64,000 nt of DNA from Cuneatibacter caecimuris. GTDB lineage: Bacteria > Bacillota > Clostridia > Lachnospirales > Lachnospiraceae. Each line of letters opens with the position of its first letter. Position 1 is the stretch's first letter. Made by a program: the position numbers and the translations under genes. The notes below the pieces were generated by a model, which saw nothing but the letters and a program-made list of their open reading frames with translations, made no database searches and was not told the DNA's origin. Where the stretch lies: assembly GCF_004216775.1 (NCBI RefSeq), contig NZ_SGXF01000001.1:732828-796827 (forward strand), written 5' to 3'. Positions 50,135 through 60,385 of this stretch are shown piece by piece.

Positions 50135-52762
50135 TTATTTATTATTCAGCGCCGCCTGTGCTGCTGCCAATCTTGCGATGGGCACGCGGAAGGGTGAGCA
50201 GCTCACATAGGTCAGCCCTACCTTGTGGCAGAATTCCACAGATGACGGATCTCCGCCATGTTCGCCGCAGATTCCCAGCTTCAGATCCTTGCGGACGCTG
50301 CGGCCTTTTTCTGCCGCCATCTTCACCAGCTGGCCAACGCCGTTCTGGTCCAGACGAGCAAAGGGATCAGATTCGTAAATCTTGCTCTCATAATAAGAGC
50401 TCAGGAATTTACCTGCATCGTCACGGCTGAAACCAAAGGTCATCTGGGTCAGATCGTTGGTACCGAAGGAGAAGAATTCAGCTTCCTCGGCTACCTCGTC
50501 AGCCAGAAGGGCCGCGCGGGGGATCTCAATCATAGTTCCCACATGGTAGTTAATATACAGTTCTTTTTCTTCCATCACAGCCTTTGCTGTCTGGTCGATC
50601 ACTTCTTTGACGAATTTCAATTCTTTCTTATCGCCCACCAGCGGAACCATGATTTCAGGAACAATATCATATCCGCACTCTTCCTTCACTTCGATGGCAG
50701 CCTCGATCACTGCTCTTGTCTGCATCTTAGCGATTTCCGGGAAGGTCACTGCCAGACGGCAGCCGCGGTGTCCCATCATGGGATTGAACTCATGTAGTTC
50801 GTCACATTTTGCCTGCACCTGTTCGATGGTCAGCCCCATATCTTCTGCCAGAGCCTTGATATCTTCCGGATCGGTGGGAACGAACTCATGCAGCGGCGGA
50901 TCCAGGTAGCGGACGGTCATCGGACGGCCGCGCAGGGCCTTATACATTCTCTTAAAGTCTTCCTTCTGGAAAGGCAGCAGTTCCATCAGAGCTTCTTCAC
51001 GGGCTTCCTGGGTCTCGGAAAGGATCATCTTGCGGATCTTCGGGATGCGGTCAGGCTCAAAGAACATATGCTCCGTACGGCACAGGCCGATGCCTTCCGC
51101 GCCCAGCTTCACTGCGTTTTCTGTATCCGCAGGTGTGTCCGCGTTGGTGCGTACCTGCAGCTTGCGGAAACGGTCAGCCCACATCATGATGCGTCCGAAG
51201 TTGCCGCTTACAGAAGCCTCTACTGTTTTGATATCGCCTTTATAGATTTTACCGGTGCTGCCGTCCAGAGAAATGTAATCTCCCTCTGTAAACGTATGGC
51301 CGCCCAGTTCAAATTTCTTTTCTTCTTCGTTGATCTTGATTTCCCCGCAGCCGGACACACAGCAGGTTCCCATTCCGCGGGCAACCACTGCAGCGTGAGA
51401 AGTCATGCCGCCGCGTACGGTCAGAATACCTTCTGCTGCGTGCATTCCTTCGATATCCTCAGGAGAAGTCTCCAGACGGACCAGAATGACGCGCTCGCCT
51501 TTTGCATGAGCCATCTTCGCCTCATCAGCGGTGAAATACACCTTACCGGCAGCAGCGCCGGGAGAAGCGGGCAGTGCGGAACCGATCACTTCGCCGGCTT
51601 TCAGCGCATCCTCGTCAAAGGTAGGGTGCAGCAGCTGGTCCAGAGATTTGGCGTCAATGCGGCATACTGCTTCTTCGGGAGTGATCTTTCCTTCATCCAC
51701 CAGGTCACAGGCGATCTGAATGGCTGCAGGGGCTGTTCTCTTGCCGTTTCTGGTCTGCAGGAAATACAGCTTGCCTTCCTGGATGGTGAATTCCATATCC
51801 TGCATATCGCGGTAATGGTTTTCCAGCTTCATCGCCAGCTCCATGAACTGAGCATAGCACTCAGGCATATCCTCTGCCAGCTTTGCAATCGGCTGAGGTG
51901 TGCGCACGCCGGCAACCACGTCTTCACCCTGGGCATTGATCAGGTATTCGCCGAAAATGCCTCTTTCTCCGGTAGAAGGGTTACGGGTAAAGGCCACGCC
52001 GGTGCCGGAGGTATCTCCCATATTACCAAAAACCATGGTCTGCACATTCACTGCAGTGCCCCAGTCTCCGGGAATATCGTTCATTCGTCTGTAAACAATG
52101 GCGCGGGGGTTGTCCCAGGAACGGAACACAGCCTTTACTGCTTCCATCAGCTGCACTCTGGGATCCTGAGGGAATTCTTCCCCTTTCATAGCCTCTTTAT
52201 AAACGCCCTTGAATCTGGCGATCAGTTCCTTCAGGTCCTCTGCGGTCAGCTCAGTGTCATAGTGAACGCCCTTGGCTTCCTTTACTTCGTCAATGATCTT
52301 TTCAAAGAAAGACTTGGGCACTTCCATCACCACGTCGGAGAACATCTGAATAAATCTTCTATAAGAATCGTATGCGAATCTGGCGTTTCCGGTCTTTTTT
52401 GCAAAACCTTCCACAGAAACGTCATTCAGGCCAAGGTTCAGGATTGTATCCATCATGCCCGGCATAGACGCGCGCGCTCCGGAACGTACGGAAACCAGCA
52501 GGGGATTTTCTGTATCTCCGAAGGTCCTTCCATTTTCCTGCTCCAGCCATTTCAATGCCTCAAAAATCTGTCCCTGGATTTCGTCAGTGATCTTTTTCCC
52601 GCTGTCATAATAATCCGTACATGCTTCTGTCGTCACGGTAAAGCCCTGAGGAATCGGCAGGCCCAGGTTTGTCATCTCGGCCAGGTTCGCGCCTTTGCCG
52701 CCCAGAAGGTTGCGCATTTCTGCATTGCCTTCTCTGAATAAATAAACCCATTTCTTGCTCAT
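50135..52762 (-). CDS. ppdK: Pyruvate, phosphate dikinase
   Basis: An 875-residue enzyme interconverting pyruvate, ATP and phosphate with phosphoenolpyruvate, AMP and pyrophosphate, central to glycolysis and gluconeogenesis in Clostridia. The phospho-His is in GGMTSHAAVVARGMGTCCVS (about 453-472). The ATP-grasp start GGKGANLAEMTNLGLPIPQG and the C-terminal PEP/pyruvate site GICGEHGGDPSSVEFCHKVG are intact. The start at 52760-52762 has AGGAGG. Single gene with its own promoter and terminator. Confidence 0.97.
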   Translation of the reverse strand: MSKKWVYLFREGNAEMRNLLGGKGANLAEMTNLGLPIPQGFTVTTEACTDYYDSGKKITDEIQGQIFEALKWLEQENGRTFGDTENPLLVSVRSGARASMPGMMDTILNLGLNDVSVEGFAKKTGNARFAYDSYRRFIQMFSDVVMEVPKSFFEKIIDEVKEAKGVHYDTELTAEDLKELIARFKGVYKEAMKGEEFPQDPRVQLMEAVKAVFRSWDNPRAIVYRRMNDIPGDWGTAVNVQTMVFGNMGDTSGTGVAFTRNPSTGERGIFGEYLINAQGEDVVAGVRTPQPIAKLAEDMPECYAQFMELAMKLENHYRDMQDMEFTIQEGKLYFLQTRNGKRTAPAAIQIACDLVDEGKITPEEAVCRIDAKSLDQLLHPTFDEDALKAGEVIGSALPASPGAAAGKVYFTADEAKMAHAKGERVILVRLETSPEDIEGMHAAEGILTVRGGMTSHAAVVARGMGTCCVSGCGEIKINEEEKKFELGGHTFTEGDYISLDGSTGKIYKGDIKTVEASVSGNFGRIMMWADRFRKLQVRTNADTPADTENAVKLGAEGIGLCRTEHMFFEPDRIPKIRKMILSETQEAREEALMELLPFQKEDFKRMYKALRGRPMTVRYLDPPLHEFVPTDPEDIKALAEDMGLTIEQVQAKCDELHEFNPMMGHRGCRLAVTFPEIAKMQTRAVIEAAIEVKEECGYDIVPEIMVPLVGDKKELKFVKEVIDQTAKAVMEEKELYINYHVGTMIEIPRAALLADEVAEEAEFFSFGTNDLTQMTFGFSRDDAGKFLSSYYESKIYESDPFARLDQNGVGQLVKMAAEKGRSVRKDLKLGICGEHGGDPSSVEFCHKVGLTYVSCSPFRVPIARLAAAQAALNNK

Positions 52763-52833
52763 TGTATACCTCCTAATGATTGTCTCATCCGGATTCCGGA
52801 CATACAGCCGTTCATCCAAATTGTCTGTTTTTT

Positions 52834-52861
52834 ATTATACCACATTTTTCCGGCCTGTCCA
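52834..52861 (-). promoter_or_regulatory. Promoter of ppdK
   Basis: TGGACA (52856-52861) and TATAAT (52834-52839) on the minus strand are spaced by 16 bp, about 70 bp before the start codon. Confidence 0.75.
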
Positions 52862-52980
52862 CGCTTTTCCCGCGAAAATATTTCCGAAAAGGCGGACTTT
52901 TTTGCGTTTCGTTTCATCCTTTATGATAAATTATCCACAAAAATTCAAGAATTTCCTGAAAGCGCTTTATTTTTCACCCT

Positions 52981-53186
52981 TCAGCAGGAGGCCAGAAGCA
53001 CAAATGCCGCCCATACAGTACTGATAATACCGATAATCAGGCCTGCCACAGCCAGTTCTGATCCCCGTTCCATCTGTCGCTGTATTTCACCGGCTCCTGA
53101 TTATCCGGCACCAGCGCCCCGCAGTAGGGGCAGACACGTTCATTCCCCTGCAGTGGTTTTCCGCATACATTACAATAATAAGCCAT
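52981..53186 (-). pseudogene. Zinc-ribbon membrane protein with a frameshift
   Basis: The frame from the ATG at 53184-53186 (GGAGG upstream) encodes a zinc ribbon, MAYYCNVCGKPLQG and RVCPYCGALVPDN, then YSDRWNGDQNW, and stops at 53037 after LWQA. In another frame the DNA goes on as AVAGLIIGIISTVWAAFVLL then ASC, a plain membrane helix, ending at 52981. Adding one G in the GG before CTG (about 53054) would join them into a 68-residue zinc-ribbon plus helix protein, a common small architecture. Confidence 0.6.
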
Positions 53187-53235
53187 ATTCATACCTCCCT
53201 CTTGATTTCATGCTTATATAATTTCCGGCCTGCGC

Positions 53236-53264
53236 TTGACATTTTTCTCCTGTTTGCATATGAT
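53236..53264 (+). promoter_or_regulatory. Promoter of the DUF4250 gene
   Basis: TTGACA (53236-53241) and TATGAT (53259-53264) have a 17-bp spacer, 43 bp before the ATG. Confidence 0.78.
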
Positions 53265-53307
53265 AGTAACAGTTTAAACAGGCGCCCCGCGCCGGAAAGG
53301 ATTCACT

Positions 53308-53484
53308 ATGAAACTGCCGAAAGACCCCGTGATCCTGGTCAGCTATCTGAACACACAGCTCCGGGACTTCTACCCCAGCCTGGAGGCTTTCTGCGAAGCC
53401 AATGAAGCGGATGCAGAAGCAATCTGTGAAACGCTGGCCGACTACGATTATATCTACAGCAAAACCCTGAACCGTTTCCTGTAG
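53308..53484 (+). CDS. DUF4250 domain-containing protein
   Basis: A 58-residue protein, MKLPKDPVILVSYLNTQLRD then FYPSLEAFCEANEAD, ending KTLNRFL. The LPKDP-x-x-L-x-S-x-x-N-T-x-L-R-D-x-Y opening is the DUF4250 signature, a small helical family common in Clostridia. The promoter and GAAAGGA site are in place. Function is unknown. Confidence 0.85.
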   Translation: MKLPKDPVILVSYLNTQLRDFYPSLEAFCEANEADAEAICETLADYDYIYSKTLNRFL

Positions 53485-53521
53485 GAAAGGTCCGGGGTTT
53501 TCTCCTCCTGCGGCAGGCTTT

Positions 53522-53839
53522 CTATTTCCTCCTGACATTGTCAAATATTAAGATCATGCCCAGCGCCACCAGCCCCAGCGGCAGAACCAGTTTGCCGCCA
53601 AAAGGCAGCCATCCCCTGGCGGAGCACAGCAGAAGCACGCCGATCACCAGGCACAGCACATTGCCGGTTTTCGGACCGTTTTTCAATATGCTGACCACTG
53701 CGGGTATGATCATCAGCAGCGTCCACCAGCCTGCAAAGAATATATCGAATGCCACGCCGCACACCTTCAGCACCAGCACCACGCCCAGCAGAACAAACAT
53801 GAGCCCCATAAACAGGTCTCCGGATCTCTGATTCCTCAT
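53522..53839 (-). CDS. Small membrane protein (LiaF/LiaI-like TM, DUF5668 type)
   Basis: A 105-residue protein with four hydrophobic helices: FMGLMFVLLGVVLVLKVCGV, AGWWTLLMIIPAVVSIL, GNVLCLVIGVLLLCS and LVLPLGLVALGMILIF. The G-W-W-T/P-L-x-I-I-P motif is that of the LiaI/LiaF-like membrane region. I start at MRNQRSG with AAGGAG upstream. A role in envelope stress is known for some relatives, not shown here. Confidence 0.75.
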   Translation of the reverse strand: MRNQRSGDLFMGLMFVLLGVVLVLKVCGVAFDIFFAGWWTLLMIIPAVVSILKNGPKTGNVLCLVIGVLLLCSARGWLPFGGKLVLPLGLVALGMILIFDNVRRK

Positions 53840-53977
53840 TTCTTTCTCCTTTATGTACATTCTATTTCCCCTGATAAATCAGGGAGTCTCCAACTATATA
53901 AAAGAATACAGTTTCATTATCCCATTCCAAAGGATAAAAGTCAACCTTTCGCCGGCAAGCTTTTCCTGAAACAGCCA

Positions 53978-54022
53978 AACGGACCAGGCATGCCGGGATT
54001 TCCGCCATACGCTGGTCCGTTT
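53978..54022. terminator. Hairpin between gdhA and the LiaF-like gene
   Basis: AACGGACCAG pairs with CTGGTCCGTT. On the plus strand it is followed by TTTATTTTTT, on the minus strand by TTTGGCTG. It sits about 30 bp past the gdhA stop and may end transcription both ways. Confidence 0.65.
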
Positions 54023-54051
54023 TTATTTTTTCATATGAAATTGCGTCCGGA

Positions 54052-55504
<1,453 letters not shown>

Positions 55505-55530
55505 CACAGGACCTCTTTGTCATGCGTAGC

Positions 55531-55559
55531 ATTATAGCGCATTAATGAGTTAAAGTCAA
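55531..55559 (-). promoter_or_regulatory. Promoter of gdhA
   Basis: TTGACT (55554-55559) and TATAAT (55531-55536) on the minus strand are spaced by 17 bp, upstream of the hairpin leader. Confidence 0.8.
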
Positions 55560-55666
55560 TTCCTGCCAAAAAAGAAAGTAAATTTTTCTGTATTTTTTTC
55601 TGCAGCAGAAAACAGAGCGGGCAAAAAACCGGAATTTCTTTTGAATTTTTCGGAAAGAATGCCAGA

Positions 55667-55708
55667 AATCCCGGTTTTCAGGCCTGATAATTCCTGAAAA
55701 CCGGGATT
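55667..55708 (-). terminator. 16-bp perfect hairpin downstream of fsa
   Basis: AATCCCGGTTTTCAGG pairs without mismatch with CCTGAAAACCGGGATT around a 10-base loop, about 40 bp after the fsa stop, followed by TTCTGGC on the minus strand. Confidence 0.7.
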
Positions 55709-55745
55709 CATTTCTTCCATCAAATCAAAGGCAGTTCCGCCAGGG

Positions 55746-56399
55746 TTATTCACCGAATACAGCCTTGTAATCCGCCTGGAATTTCTCAATGCCCTGATCC
55801 GTCAGGGGATGTTTGATCATCTGCTCCAGAACGCTGTAGGGCACTGTCGCGATATCCGCGCCTGCCATGGCGCAGTCGATCACATGGATGGGATTGCGCA
55901 CGCTGGCTGCGATAATTTCTGTCTCAATCCCGTGAAGGGCAAAGATTTCGGAAATCGTCCGCACCAAATCAATGCCCGGCATAGAAATATCATCCAGACG
56001 TCCCAAAAAAGGAGAAACATAAGCAGCTCCTGCTCTTGCCGCCAACAGGGCCTGCGCCGCGGAGAATACCAGAGTCACATTTGTCTTCACACCCATTGCG
56101 GACAGGGCTTTCGTTGCTTTCAGGCCTTCTGCGGTCATGGGAATCTTCACTACCATATTGGGATGGATCGCAGCGATTTCTTTTCCCTCCGCGATCATAC
56201 CCTCTGCATCCGTGGTAGTCGCTTTCACTTCGCCGCTGATGGGGCCGTCAACAATAGACGTGATTTCCTCAATTACCTGTTTAAAATCGCGGCCTTCCTT
56301 GGCAATCAGGGACGGATTGGTGGTCACGCCGCAGATAATACCCATATCATTCGCCTTGCGGATATAATCCACATTCGCTGTGTCGATAAAGAATTTCAT
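55746..56399 (-). CDS. fsa: Fructose-6-phosphate aldolase / small transaldolase
   Basis: A 217-residue TIM-barrel aldolase. The N-terminal [20 protein letters not shown], the Schiff-base Lys in [14 protein letters not shown] and [20 protein letters not shown] are typical of the TalC/FSA group. These are either transaldolases of the pentose pathway or fructose-6-phosphate aldolases; sequence alone does not separate them with certainty. AAGGAGG precedes the ATG. It follows glyQS by 61 bp. Confidence 0.9.
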   Translation of the reverse strand: MKFFIDTANVDYIRKANDMGIICGVTTNPSLIAKEGRDFKQVIEEITSIVDGPISGEVKATTTDAEGMIAEGKEIAAIHPNMVVKIPMTAEGLKATKALSAMGVKTNVTLVFSAAQALLAARAGAAYVSPFLGRLDDISMPGIDLVRTISEIFALHGIETEIIAASVRNPIHVIDCAMAGADIATVPYSVLEQMIKHPLTDQGIEKFQADYKAVFGE

Positions 56400-56460
56400 C
56401 TTGAAATACCTCCTTTTTTATTTTATCAGCAAAGCAGCCCATGCTGCCTCAGACTGACTT

Positions 56461-57849
56461 TCAGAAATCAAATTTGTCCGCAAAATAATTCTGCAGCTCT
56501 GCCATGGGAACGCGCACCTGCTCCATGGTATCCCGGTCACGCACGGTCACGCACCCGTCCGTCTCTGAATCAAAATCATAGGTCACGCAGAAAGGGGTTC
56601 CGATTTCATCCTGCCTTCTGTAGCGCTTCCCGATATTTCCTCTGTCGTCAAATTCGCAGTTATATTTTTTAGACAGCTCCCCGTACAGTTTCTCAGCGCC
56701 CTCATTCAGTTTCTTAGAAAGAGGCAGGATTCCGATCTTCACTGGAGCGATGGCCGGATGGAAGCGCAGGACGGTTCTCTTATCGCCGCCCTCCAGCTCC
56801 TCCTCGTCATAAGCGGAGCACAGAAACGCCAGTGTCACGCGGTCCGCGCCCAGAGAAGGCTCAATTACATATGGAATATACTTTTCTTTCTTTTCATCGT
56901 CAAAATAGGACATCTCTTCGCCGGAGGTATTCTGATGCTGGGTCAGGTCATAATCCGTACGATCCGCGATTCCCCACAGCTCGCCCCAGCCGAAGGGGAA
57001 CAGGAACTCAATGTCCGTGGTTCCCTTGCTGTAGAAGCAGAGTTCTTCCGGAGAATGATCCCGGGCCCGCATCTCTTCTTCCTTGATTCCCAGGCTCTTC
57101 AGCCAGTCAATGCAAAAGGTTCTCCAATACTGGAACCACTCCAGGTCTGTTCCGGGCGCGCAGAAAAACTCCAGCTCCATCTGTTCAAACTCACGGGTAC
57201 GGAATGTAAAGTTTCCGGGAGTAATCTCATTGCGGAAAGATTTGCCGATCTGGCCGATCCCGAAGGGAATCTTCTTCCTGGAGGTGCGCTGTACATTTTT
57301 AAAATTGACAAATATTCCCTGAGCTGTTTCCGGGCGGAGGTATACCGTATTCTTCGCATCCTCCGTGACGCCCTGAAACGTCTTGAACATCAGGTTGAAC
57401 TGGCGGATATCTGTAAAATTATGCTTCCCGCAGGTAGGACAGGAAATCTGATGTTCATCAATGTAAGCCTTCATCTGTTCCTGGCTCCAGGCATCCACTG
57501 AGCCCTCGATTTGGATTCCGTTTTCCTCATTGTAGTCTTCAATCAGCTTGTCTGCGCGGAAACGCTCATGGCATTCCTTGCAATCCATTAAAGGATCAGA
57601 AAATCCGCCCAGATGGCCGGAGGCCACCCAGGTCTGAGGGTTCATCAGGATCGCGCAGTCCACGCCCACATTATAGGGGCTCTCCTGCACAAACTTCTGC
57701 CACCACGCTTTTTTCACATTATTCTTCAGCTCCACGCCCAGGTTGCCGTAATCCCAGGTATTCGCCAGGCCGCCGTAAATCTCCGAACCCGGATATACAA
57801 AGCCTCTGGCCTTTGCCAGCGCAACAATTTTATCCATTGTCTTTTCCAT
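56461..57849 (-). CDS. glyQS: Glycine-tRNA ligase (single-chain)
   Basis: A 462-residue class II synthetase charging tRNA-Gly. Class II motifs are [20 protein letters not shown] then [11 protein letters not shown] (motif 1-2 region), [20 protein letters not shown] (motif 2) and [18 protein letters not shown] (motif 3). The N-terminal [20 protein letters not shown] is the eukaryote/Firmicute-type signature. A zinc site CPTCGKHN is present. Length is normal. Confidence 0.96.
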   Translation of the reverse strand: MEKTMDKIVALAKARGFVYPGSEIYGGLANTWDYGNLGVELKNNVKKAWWQKFVQESPYNVGVDCAILMNPQTWVASGHLGGFSDPLMDCKECHERFRADKLIEDYNEENGIQIEGSVDAWSQEQMKAYIDEHQISCPTCGKHNFTDIRQFNLMFKTFQGVTEDAKNTVYLRPETAQGIFVNFKNVQRTSRKKIPFGIGQIGKSFRNEITPGNFTFRTREFEQMELEFFCAPGTDLEWFQYWRTFCIDWLKSLGIKEEEMRARDHSPEELCFYSKGTTDIEFLFPFGWGELWGIADRTDYDLTQHQNTSGEEMSYFDDEKKEKYIPYVIEPSLGADRVTLAFLCSAYDEEELEGGDKRTVLRFHPAIAPVKIGILPLSKKLNEGAEKLYGELSKKYNCEFDDRGNIGKRYRRQDEIGTPFCVTYDFDSETDGCVTVRDRDTMEQVRVPMAELQNYFADKFDF

Positions 57850-57873
57850 TATGCGATACTCTCCTCGATCCTG

Positions 57874-58620
57874 TTATTTAAATATTATATAAGAAATGCT
57901 GCCGCCCGTCGTCTCAACATGGGTGGGATCTGTTACCTTCACTCCGCTGCTGGCAAAGACAACCTCCCCATGCAGCTGCATGGAGGCGCCGAAATCCACT
58001 GCCACTACATGATACTGGGCATTTTTCCCGATCTCTTCCGCAGAGACGTCCTGACCGTCCGCTGTTTTCATATTTTCGAAGGTCACCCCGCTCTTCTGGG
58101 CGTCCGCAACGCTTCTGATCCAGAAGACTTCTCCTCCGTCCTTCAGCGCTTCAGGATCTTCACAGTTAAAGGCCAGATAATCCGCGCAGCTCTTGTAATC
58201 CAGCAGCAGCGTAGCCATATCATTCTTGACGGACAGGCTGTTGAGCTTCACCGCGTCCTTTCCTCCCACCGCATAGGTATCTCCGCCCACAGTGATCTTG
58301 GAAGTCTCTTTATTATACTCTTCCAGATGCTTCTGTACAAATTCCTTCAGGCCGGATTCGCTGTATTCTCCGGTATCGAACTTCTCCACATTCGCTCCTG
58401 TCACAGTGCCGTCCACTCTCACAAATATACCGGCCTTTGCAGGGGCAAAATTATTCTCTCTCTTATCAATGTCTCCTGCCTCACGGGAGCTGTAAACAAC
58501 ATTACCGTTTTCGTCTGTATAGGATTCCACAACCAATTCATTTTTCTTTCCGCATCCGGCTGCCGGCAGCAGACATACTGCCATCAGTACAGCCAGCAGG
58601 CGCACTGCTGATTTTCTCAT
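57874..58620 (-). CDS. Hypothetical lipoprotein
   Basis: A 248-residue lipoprotein with signal and lipobox LLPAAGC (Cys 23), so it should be anchored to the outer membrane face of the cell membrane. The mature part starts GKKNELVVESYTDENGNVVY and is mostly beta-rich; I recognise no family. TTAGGAGG precedes the ATG. It lies 24 bp before glyQS and 77 bp after recO, within the same strand run. Confidence 0.8.
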   Translation of the reverse strand: MRKSAVRLLAVLMAVCLLPAAGCGKKNELVVESYTDENGNVVYSSREAGDIDKRENNFAPAKAGIFVRVDGTVTGANVEKFDTGEYSESGLKEFVQKHLEEYNKETSKITVGGDTYAVGGKDAVKLNSLSVKNDMATLLLDYKSCADYLAFNCEDPEALKDGGEVFWIRSVADAQKSGVTFENMKTADGQDVSAEEIGKNAQYHVVAVDFGASMQLHGEVVFASSGVKVTDPTHVETTGGSISYIIFK

Positions 58621-58697
58621 CTTTGCCTCCTAATTTGGTCCGGCCCTGCAGCCGGAAAATACTCTGACTGCTATTTTACATGCATTTCCATATTTTT

Positions 58698-59444
58698 TCA
58701 AGTAGTAATTGCATCCAGCACAGTCAGGGAGGGGAATTCCTGACGGACATACCGCTTCAGGCACGCCTGCACCGCCCTCTCCACCTGTTGGAAAACGTCC
58801 TCTTTCAGCGTAAAAGTATAGAGTTTTTCCAGCGGGGCTCCGATTATATACTGCATCGCGTAGAGGCCCGCCGGTGATAGGTCGTGACCAATTATCTTTC
58901 CGTTCAGGCATCCCCGGCAGAACACTGCGTCCCGCTCCGGTATGTACTGTCCCTCTGTCAGATCTTTACCGCAGCCCGGACATTGAAACGTTTCCGGATA
59001 TTCCCCCTGCACAACCAGCGTGCGCAGTTCATAGATCCGGCGCACCAGGGGGTTCGGAAGAGCCGGTTTCTGCAGCGCTTTCAGGGACAGGTAAAGCAGG
59101 TTCAGCATCTGGGCGCCGTCCACATTCTCCCTGGAAAAATACCCGGCAAGCTCCAGAAAATAGCAGCCATAAGCCATCCCTTCCAGATCAGAACCGAATT
59201 CCGCAAAGTAATGATCAATCTGAGCGGACTGCATGGTATAGGCAGAGCGCCCTTCGTATACAGTGAACTGTCCGAAAGCAAACGGCCGGGACGCCGCCAG
59301 CAGCGCGCTGCCCTGGCGCCTGGCGCCCCTGGCAAAAGCGGTGATTTTTCCCCTTTCTCTTGTCAGAAGCACCAGGCGGCGGTCATACTCGCCGGCCGCC
59401 ACTGCCGACAGCACCATCCCCGTCAGCACAACCGCATCGCTCAT
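58698..59444 (-). CDS. recO: DNA repair protein RecO
   Basis: A 248-residue RecFOR mediator that helps load RecA. It has an N-terminal OB fold (VLTGMVLSAVAAGEYDRRLV, RGKITAFARGARR) and a zinc finger CPGCGKDLTEG...CRGCL. GGAGG precedes the ATG. It lies 23 bp after era, the usual Firmicutes neighbour. Confidence 0.92.
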   Translation of the reverse strand: MSDAVVLTGMVLSAVAAGEYDRRLVLLTRERGKITAFARGARRQGSALLAASRPFAFGQFTVYEGRSAYTMQSAQIDHYFAEFGSDLEGMAYGCYFLELAGYFSRENVDGAQMLNLLYLSLKALQKPALPNPLVRRIYELRTLVVQGEYPETFQCPGCGKDLTEGQYIPERDAVFCRGCLNGKIIGHDLSPAGLYAMQYIIGAPLEKLYTFTLKEDVFQQVERAVQACLKRYVRQEFPSLTVLDAITT

Positions 59445-59467
59445 ATGCCGCCTCCTTTCCGCCGGTC

Positions 59468-60373
59468 CTACTTTTCTTTCGGATTATATCCGTAATTCTT
59501 CAGATACAGATCGTTATCACGCCACTCCTTGCGCACCTTTACCCACAGCTTCAGATTCACCTGCATTTCCAGCATTTCTTCCGCATCGTGCCGGGCGGCG
59601 GAGCCGATCTTCTTGAGCATCTGCCCGCCTTTTCCGATCACAATTCCTTTGTGGGATTCTCTTTCACAGACAATGGTGGCCTCAATATCCATGATCCCCC
59701 CGCCCTTGCGCTCATTCATCCTGTCTATGACCACTGCAATTCCGTGGGGAATCTCATCGTCCAGGCACCGCAGCGCCTTTTCACGGATCATTTCCGCCAC
59801 GATCTGCCGCATGGGCTGGTCTGTAACTGTGTCTTCATCATAATACTGGGGCCCCTGGGGCAGATAACGGTACAGTATATCCAGCAGAGTGTCCGTATTG
59901 AGCCCTTTCAGCGCGGAAACAGGGACAATTTCAGCAAATTGCAGCAGCCCGCGGTAGGCGTCCACAAACCGCAGCACCTGCTCCTTCTGGACGGTATCCA
60001 CTTTATTAATCACCAGAATCACCGGGGCTTTTACCATGGACAGCTGCCTGGCAATTTCCTTCTCTCCCGCGCCGATAAAGGTGCTGGGTTCCACCAGCCA
60101 CAGGATCACATCCACTTCGGACAGCGTCCTGTTTGCTACTTTTACCATATATTCTCCCAGCTTGTTTTTAGCCTGGTGAATGCCCGGGGTATCCAGGAAT
60201 ATAATCTGCCCCCGCTCGTCCGTGTAAACTGTCTGTATCCTGTTTCTGGTGGTCTGGGGCTTTTTGGAGGTGATGGCAATTTTCTGCCCGATCAAACGGT
60301 TCATCAAAGTGGATTTCCCTACATTAGGGCGGCCGATCAGCCCTACAAAGCCAGATTTATATTCCTGTTTCAT
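59468..60373 (-). CDS. era: GTPase Era
   Basis: A 301-residue GTPase needed for 16S rRNA maturation and small-subunit assembly. G1 is GRPNVGKSTLMNRLIG, G2 KPQTTRNRI, G3 FLDTPGIHQ, G4 LVINKVD and G5 VSALKG. A C-terminal KH domain has IVIGKGGQMLKKIGSAARHD. Length and order are canonical. Confidence 0.97.
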   Translation of the reverse strand: MKQEYKSGFVGLIGRPNVGKSTLMNRLIGQKIAITSKKPQTTRNRIQTVYTDERGQIIFLDTPGIHQAKNKLGEYMVKVANRTLSEVDVILWLVEPSTFIGAGEKEIARQLSMVKAPVILVINKVDTVQKEQVLRFVDAYRGLLQFAEIVPVSALKGLNTDTLLDILYRYLPQGPQYYDEDTVTDQPMRQIVAEMIREKALRCLDDEIPHGIAVVIDRMNERKGGGIMDIEATIVCERESHKGIVIGKGGQMLKKIGSAARHDAEEMLEMQVNLKLWVKVRKEWRDNDLYLKNYGYNPKEK

Positions 60374-60385
60374 TCATTCTCCTCA

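Noticed and set aside
50888-52741. Long open frame (617 codons) on the plus strand opposite ppdK
   Set aside because: It lies wholly antisense to a secure ppdK gene, has no recognisable domain and no ribosome site; codon bias of ppdK leaves the opposite frame open.
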